Virus record (IMG/VR): IMGVR_UViG_3300042452_000183
Span: 1-25,143 of that record
Length of the DNA stretch: 25,143 bases
Strand: one strand, 5' to 3'
DNA from: a virus
The notes below the pieces were generated by a model. It was not told the DNA's origin and ran no database searches. It worked only from the letters and a program-made list of their open reading frames with translations. Below, in pieces: positions 22,027 through 25,143 of the stretch (position 1 is the first letter of the stretch; every line of letters starts with the position of its first letter). Made by a program: the position numbers and the translations under genes.

Positions 22027-22763
22027 GAGAATGAACCTTTGTCTACGGTAAAAGTGAGAAATCCGAAGTCCACCTTGCCAGAGCAGCGCCGAGCCCCGAA
22101 CTTGCTGCCAGCCCCCTGAAGTGCTGGTGTAGTCATGGCAATCCAGTCATGGCCTCCGCAGAAGTTGTGGTAGTGGACATGGGAGCGCAGGATGACGTTG
22201 GCCTTGTGCTGCTCTCCTTCTTCGGTAAGCAAAACATTCCACAGCCTGTCCTTGGCCACTGCTGTATGGCGGGTATGGGGAAGGCTTCCGCTTCCTGCTG
22301 GGTGGTGTTTAAGATCGAAGACGATTCCTTCGACTTCAATCCAGAGATGGTCGGAGATAGTGGCTCCCACCCGTTCTGCGATAACATTCTCCCAATCCTC
22401 TCCATCTGAGGAACTCACATGATAGGGGGTGCCTCTTGAAATTGCTATCTTGCAGTTCTTGGTTTTCGGGATTTGACGGATGATCTTGACGGCCATATCC
22501 GCCTGATCCTCCATGTCGGGGGCCAGAAGCTCCGTAGACCCACTTTTCTTGCCCTTGCCATCCACTAGATCCCCGTTGACGAAAATGATGTCGTAGGGGC
22601 CATTATGCGAAATCTCGCGGGCATACCAAGTCCAGTGGGCTTTGTTGATCTGAGCCCAGAGAGGGATCTCTCCATTTTCGTCTTTTTCGGGCAACCAGCC
22701 TGTTGGGGTTAATCCGACCCTGTGGCCGCAATGGAAGTCCGAGAGGACTGCTATTTTTTTCAT
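21969..22763 (-). CDS. Calcineurin-like metallophosphoesterase
   Basis: The 264-aa protein has metal-ligand motifs of the family: LSDFHCGH (D9, H11), FVNGDLVDG (D65), SRGTPYHVSSSDGEDWENV (H115, in place of the usual GNH[DE]), LKHHPAG (H153/H154) and RSHVHYH (H195-H199). The RGTxxH variant is frequent in phage enzymes of this type. It probably hydrolyses a phosphodiester or phosphomonoester; the substrate is unknown. ATG at 22763 lies 9 bases after the preceding stop; the end overlaps the HTH gene. Confidence 0.85.
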   Translation of the reverse strand: MKKIAVLSDFHCGHRVGLTPTGWLPEKDENGEIPLWAQINKAHWTWYAREISHNGPYDIIFVNGDLVDGKGKKSGSTELLAPDMEDQADMAVKIIRQIPKTKNCKIAISRGTPYHVSSSDGEDWENVIAERVGATISDHLWIEVEGIVFDLKHHPAGSGSLPHTRHTAVAKDRLWNVLLTEEGEQHKANVILRSHVHYHNFCGGHDWIAMTTPALQGAGSKFGARRCSGKVDFGFLTFTVDKGSFSWKQHIAKLVEQKSPLLKL

Positions 22764-22772
22764 AAAGAGAAG

Positions 22773-22994
22773 TTAGTTGAAGTTGACACACCTATCCGCC
22801 ATTTCGTTCAAAAGAAATTCGCGGACAGACTCTATGGTCTCTGTGTGCCATTCGGGGTCGGAGCCATATTTAACGTGGGATCGGAAGCGGTCCTCCATCC
22901 TGCACAAGATTGCATAGATATCCCCTGCTTTGTGGGCCATGTCGCATTCGACCTGCTCTTCTGGCAGGTCAAAGATCAGTGTGGATTTTGGCAT
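22773..22994 (-). CDS. Small phage protein (FDLPEEQ family)
   Basis: The 73-aa protein opens KSTLIFDLPEEQVECDMAHK, then has AILCRMEDRFRSHVKYGSDP and a C-terminal helix SVREFLLNEMADRC. This is a recurrent small phage family ('fdLPEExxefxxAxkgxd...lrxxxKy') with no assigned function. It is 4 bases from the upstream stop and lies in the lysis-side operon ahead of the phosphoesterase. Confidence 0.75.
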   Translation of the reverse strand: MPKSTLIFDLPEEQVECDMAHKAGDIYAILCRMEDRFRSHVKYGSDPEWHTETIESVREFLLNEMADRCVNFN

Positions 22995-22998
22995 AGGT

Positions 22999-23259
22999 CT
23001 AAAGGTCTTTAATGACTTTTTTCAAATCCCCGTCATCCAAATCGTCATCGTCCTCATCCTCTTCCTGCCCATAAAGGATGTCATGGATATTAGAGACAAT
23101 GCCTTCGATAGCATAGTCATTGCCAAATTTGAGAAAGGCGTTCTTGGTTTCAGTGCCATCTTGGAAGGTAGCCACCACAAACCCCGAATCAAAGTATTCG
23201 ACAAGCTCAGAACATAGCTTGTCCAGCACCTTCTGGAGTCTTTGGTCATGGACGGCCAT
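22999..23259 (-). CDS. Hypothetical protein with acidic tail
   Basis: This 86-aa protein has an alpha/beta body (KVLDKLCSELVEYFDSGFVV, ATFQDGTETKNAFLKFGNDY) and a strongly acidic run near the C-terminus, GQEEDEDDDDLDDGDL. It starts one base after the zinc-ribbon stop (TGAAATG). No family recognised. The acidic tail could mimic DNA or bind a basic partner, but that is speculation. Confidence 0.65.
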   Translation of the reverse strand: MAVHDQRLQKVLDKLCSELVEYFDSGFVVATFQDGTETKNAFLKFGNDYAIEGIVSNIHDILYGQEEDEDDDDLDDGDLKKVIKDL

Positions 23260-23260
23260 T

Positions 23261-23404
23261 TCAATCGATTTGTTCTCGGCAATCTTTGCATGTCTTGATT
23301 ACTCCGACATGGGACACCAAGATTTGTTCAATCTTTTCTGATCCACAATATGGACAGGTTTTTGCTTCGGGCTTTTTGTAAACCTTCTTCTTTTTATCTT
23401 TCAT
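23261..23404 (-). CDS. Small zinc-ribbon protein
   Basis: The 47-aa protein has a Lys-rich start and two CxxC knuckles: KTCPYCGSEK (C17, C20) and IKTCKDCREQ (C39, C42), the signature of a zinc ribbon. The ATG at 23404 overlaps the endolysin TGA (ATGA). The only longer reading would extend into the endolysin gene. Likely a nucleic-acid or protein-binding accessory; function unknown. Confidence 0.75.
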   Translation of the reverse strand: MKDKKKKVYKKPEAKTCPYCGSEKIEQILVSHVGVIKTCKDCREQID

Positions 23405-24057
23405 GCCTTGTTTGATGGATTGATTCTGATGTAATTCCTTACCAATGAGGAAGTTCTGGTCTTTAGCCAAACGCCGTCACCAGAGGTGGAATCCCGCAAT
23501 CCTGCTGGCCCAGTATTCCCCTCTACGCATTGGAATTTTCCACTGGGCAACACCTTGGTCACGATCCCGATATGAGAAAAGTCAAAGATAGCGAAGTCTC
23601 CCGCTTGGGGTTTTGCCTTGCGGGATAGCACCTTGGTCGTTGCGGGGCGGTCTTTGGCCCATGAGATATAACCAAACGCCGCAGCAGTCTTCGGTCTCCA
23701 TTGCTCTGGAGTTATTTGCTTTAGTCCGAGCCACTTGGCGCTCTCCTTGTCCTTTAGCCACTCGCGAATAATCCAGCAACACAGCGCGGCACACCACGGC
23801 CAAGAGGCGGGTTTGAGATTGGTGGCCCCTTGATACTCCCTAATCTTTGGCCCGTTGTTGTTTCCGCCCACCTCCTTGACTCCGACCTGAGATTTGGCGA
23901 TTGCCACCAGCTTTTCTAGCGGGCTTTCTTCTTTCTTTTTGGCGGGAGGAACGCTCACTGAGTTCTCCTTGGATTCGGATGGCAAGTTCGGCAAGGACTG
24001 CACTTGGCCAATATCTAAGCTTTTTTGCCCAAAGAGTTTCTGGATTAACTTCCACAT
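23401..24057 (-). CDS. CHAP-domain endolysin
   Basis: The 218-aa protein has a charged, Pro/Ser-rich N-terminal linker (about 1-45) and a CHAP/amidase domain: AKSQVGVKEVGGNNNGPKI, WPWCAALCCWI with catalytic C89, DFAIFDFSHIGIVTKV with H162, and CVEGNT with E179. It should cleave peptidoglycan peptide or amide bonds at lysis. The short N-terminus MWKLIQKLF is mildly hydrophobic but is not a convincing signal peptide, so release probably depends on a holin. Two holin-like genes lie just upstream. No C-terminal cell-wall-binding domain is present. Confidence 0.88.
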   Translation of the reverse strand: MWKLIQKLFGQKSLDIGQVQSLPNLPSESKENSVSVPPAKKKEESPLEKLVAIAKSQVGVKEVGGNNNGPKIREYQGATNLKPASWPWCAALCCWIIREWLKDKESAKWLGLKQITPEQWRPKTAAAFGYISWAKDRPATTKVLSRKAKPQAGDFAIFDFSHIGIVTKVLPSGKFQCVEGNTGPAGLRDSTSGDGVWLKTRTSSLVRNYIRINPSNKA

Positions 24058-24079
24058 GGGTTGATTTCACCCATAAATT

Positions 24080-24280
24080 CTACCACTTGCAAACCCTTTT
24101 TCCAATATCCCAATTCCTAGAAATCCGTTCCACCTCTGACTCCGATGGTGATGGAAGTTTTTCCAGCATCGCCCCGCTTTCCTTTGATTGTGATTTTGAG
24201 GGAAGAGAGTAAACGGACAAGGAAACTTCTGCGATCTTCTTCGGGCGGGGTTGGGACGAGGATGGATTTAAGTAGTTCAT
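24080..24280 (-). CDS. Small hypothetical protein between holin and endolysin
   Basis: The 66-aa Ser/Pro-rich reading frame (NYLNPSSSQPRPKKIAEVSL; SKESGAMLEKLPSPSESEVE) fills the gap between the holin-like stop at 24293 and the endolysin start at 24057. No motif, membrane segment or ribosome-binding site is visible. It is kept because the region is otherwise empty in a tightly packed operon, but it could be non-coding. Confidence 0.4.
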   Translation of the reverse strand: MNYLNPSSSQPRPKKIAEVSLSVYSLPSKSQSKESGAMLEKLPSPSESEVERISRNWDIGKRVCKW

Positions 24281-24292
24281 GGGACAGGGGTT

Positions 24293-24640
24293 TCACTTTT
24301 TCTTACGGGCGGGCTTGCGACGATGCACTGCGCCTTGAAGCTCAATAGCCCTGCGAACCTCGGTATAGGTGATCGGGCCAGCAACTCCGTCAACGTCTGT
24401 ATTTACCAATGCTTGGATTTTCTTAACGCCCTTGACGTTTGCCTCGTTAGTGACGTAATTAACAATGGAGATAATAAACGCCACAATGAATCCAGTGAGG
24501 CTCACTTGATCGACGGACTCGGCCAGCTTGGGATCAACCATGGCAAGCTTGGAGACAATAGCCGCAATACCAGCGGCAATGAGGGGGGTTAGGAACCCTC
24601 CCGACTTGGAGACAAGAAATGCAAGGATCTTATCTTTCAT
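24293..24640 (-). CDS. Holin-like membrane protein with peptidoglycan-binding-like tail
   Basis: The 115-aa protein has two likely membrane helices, about 14-33 (GGFLTPLIAAGIAAIVSKLA) and 47-63 (SLTGFIVAFIISIVNYV), a segment KKIQALVNTDVDGVAGPITY followed by TEVRRAI that resembles one peptidoglycan-binding repeat (PG_binding_1 style 'iQxxL..dvDGxxGPxT'), and a basic end RRKPARKKK. ATG at 24640 is chosen over an upstream start inside the previous gene. Membrane helices plus position just before the endolysin suggest a holin; the wall-binding tail is unusual. Confidence 0.7.
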   Translation of the reverse strand: MKDKILAFLVSKSGGFLTPLIAAGIAAIVSKLAMVDPKLAESVDQVSLTGFIVAFIISIVNYVTNEANVKGVKKIQALVNTDVDGVAGPITYTEVRRAIELQGAVHRRKPARKKK

Positions 24641-24644
24641 TTGA

Positions 24645-24929
24645 TTATTCCTCGGACTTAATCTTCTGAACCGCCGACTCAACAGTGAATCGGATCAGGG
24701 ACTCGGAGGCATCAATGCCATTGCGAACAGCGGCAGTGGTGAGCTTTTTAACGGCAGCTTCGCGTTTTTGCGCCCCAGTTTTGCTAGAATCGGCAAGTTC
24801 GCGGACAATGTCCAAGGCTAGAGGCAGAAGGGCTGAAGCTCCATCAACGATGATTTGTTTGAGGATGGGGGCATAAAAATTCCAGATAAGGGAAGGAATG
24901 CCAGCCAGTTTTGCTAGGAATGATTTCAT
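24645..24929 (-). CDS. Small phage protein, possible holin of the LLH type
   Basis: The 94-aa protein has an amphipathic N-terminal half (IPSLIWNFYAPILKQIIVDG, ALLPLALDIV) and a C-terminal helix AQKREAAVKKLTTAAVRNGI followed by ESAVQKI. The latter resembles the C-terminal region of LL-H type phage holins ('KKxAAVexl...GI..s...i...iE.AV'). The hydrophobic part is weaker than in most holins. Next to a two-helix membrane protein and an endolysin, it is probably part of the lysis set. Confidence 0.55.
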   Translation of the reverse strand: MKSFLAKLAGIPSLIWNFYAPILKQIIVDGASALLPLALDIVRELADSSKTGAQKREAAVKKLTTAAVRNGIDASESLIRFTVESAVQKIKSEE

Positions 24930-24944
24930 GGTTTTAAAGCTAGA

Positions 24945-25142
24945 CTAGAATCCCTTGGATTTCAAGTAATCTTCGATTCTTTTTGTGCGTTCGTCAATAC
25001 GGGCCAAGGTCTCGGATCTCTCTTGGTTTTCCTTATTGATCATTTCAATCCGCGCATCCTGTTTAGCATCATTGGTTTGGATGTGCCTCATTTGTTCTGG
25101 CAATACAATCCACCCATTGAGGGCCGAAAACAAAGTAATCAT
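24945..25142 (-). CDS. Membrane-anchored coiled-coil protein, probably truncated at the window edge
   Basis: Sixty-five residues are visible, starting at an ATG only one base from the window end, so the true start may lie outside. A short hydrophobic start (ITLFSALNGWIVL) is followed by a charged helical, coiled-coil-like segment (IQTNDAKQDARIEMINKENQ; RIDERTKRIEDYLKSKGF). This layout, one membrane helix plus coiled coil next to holin and endolysin genes, is seen in XhlA-like and other small lysis-accessory proteins. Identity uncertain. Confidence 0.6.
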   Translation of the reverse strand: MITLFSALNGWIVLPEQMRHIQTNDAKQDARIEMINKENQERSETLARIDERTKRIEDYLKSKGF

Positions 25143-25143
25143 C

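Overview
The window is a block of tailed-phage (or prophage) genome, very probably from an uncultured virus. It carries a lysis set (CHAP endolysin plus holin-like membrane proteins), a neck/tail adaptor-like protein, low-complexity virion-type proteins, a giant polyvalent-protein gene, a homing-type HNH gene and dozens of tightly packed small phage genes. No rRNA, tRNA, CRISPR array or IS element is visible. Most genes abut or overlap by 1-20 bases (ATGA, GTGA, TAATG junctions). Almost none has a Shine-Dalgarno sequence before its start, which fits a host group with little SD use (Bacteroidota are the best-known example), but the host cannot be named from this window.

Layout by transcription. 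Right end, minus strand (25142 to 21733): a truncated membrane/coiled-coil protein, two holin-like proteins, a small unknown, a CHAP endolysin, a zinc ribbon, two small unknowns, a calcineurin-like phosphoesterase and an HTH protein. Middle, plus strand (18031 to 21752): a four-gene AT-rich cassette with a repeat-bearing tail/structural-type protein (655 aa), two unknowns and a nucleotidyltransferase-fold protein. It converges with the HTH gene, with a 20-base overlap. A 228-bp divergent gap (17803-18030) holds a terminator-like hairpin and a candidate minus-strand promoter. Centre-left, minus strand (17802 to 14790): an operon of a 215-aa unknown, a 57-aa protein, a SWIM zinc-finger protein, a DUF6496-like protein, a PD-(D/E)XK nuclease with a C-terminal cysteine cluster, three short basic phage proteins and a 74-aa unknown, followed by a glycosyltransferase-like gene and an AT-rich HNH endonuclease (to 13291).

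Left, minus strand (13259 to 1): an adaptor-like neck protein, two 371-aa low-complexity/coiled-coil proteins and one uninterrupted reading frame from 10035 to the window edge (at least 3345 codons, no stop). This giant product has the hallmarks of phage polyvalent proteins: N-terminal short repeats, Gly/Ala-rich hydrophobic stretches, two separate HExxH metallopeptidase-like motifs, a convincing ADP-ribosyltransferase-like domain plus a possible second, long helical regions and an LPD38-like C-terminal part. By analogy with known polyvalent and T7 internal-core proteins, it and the two 371-aa proteins are probably carried in the virion and delivered with the DNA; that is inference.

The strongest candidate for something undescribed is inside this giant gene. 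The order metallopeptidase, 'AQ' helix, effector domain, PLSQRF linker occurs twice in tandem. In the first copy the effector position is filled by an AT-rich, unrecognised domain in place of the ADP-ribosyltransferase, as if effector cassettes are exchanged between fixed flanking motifs.
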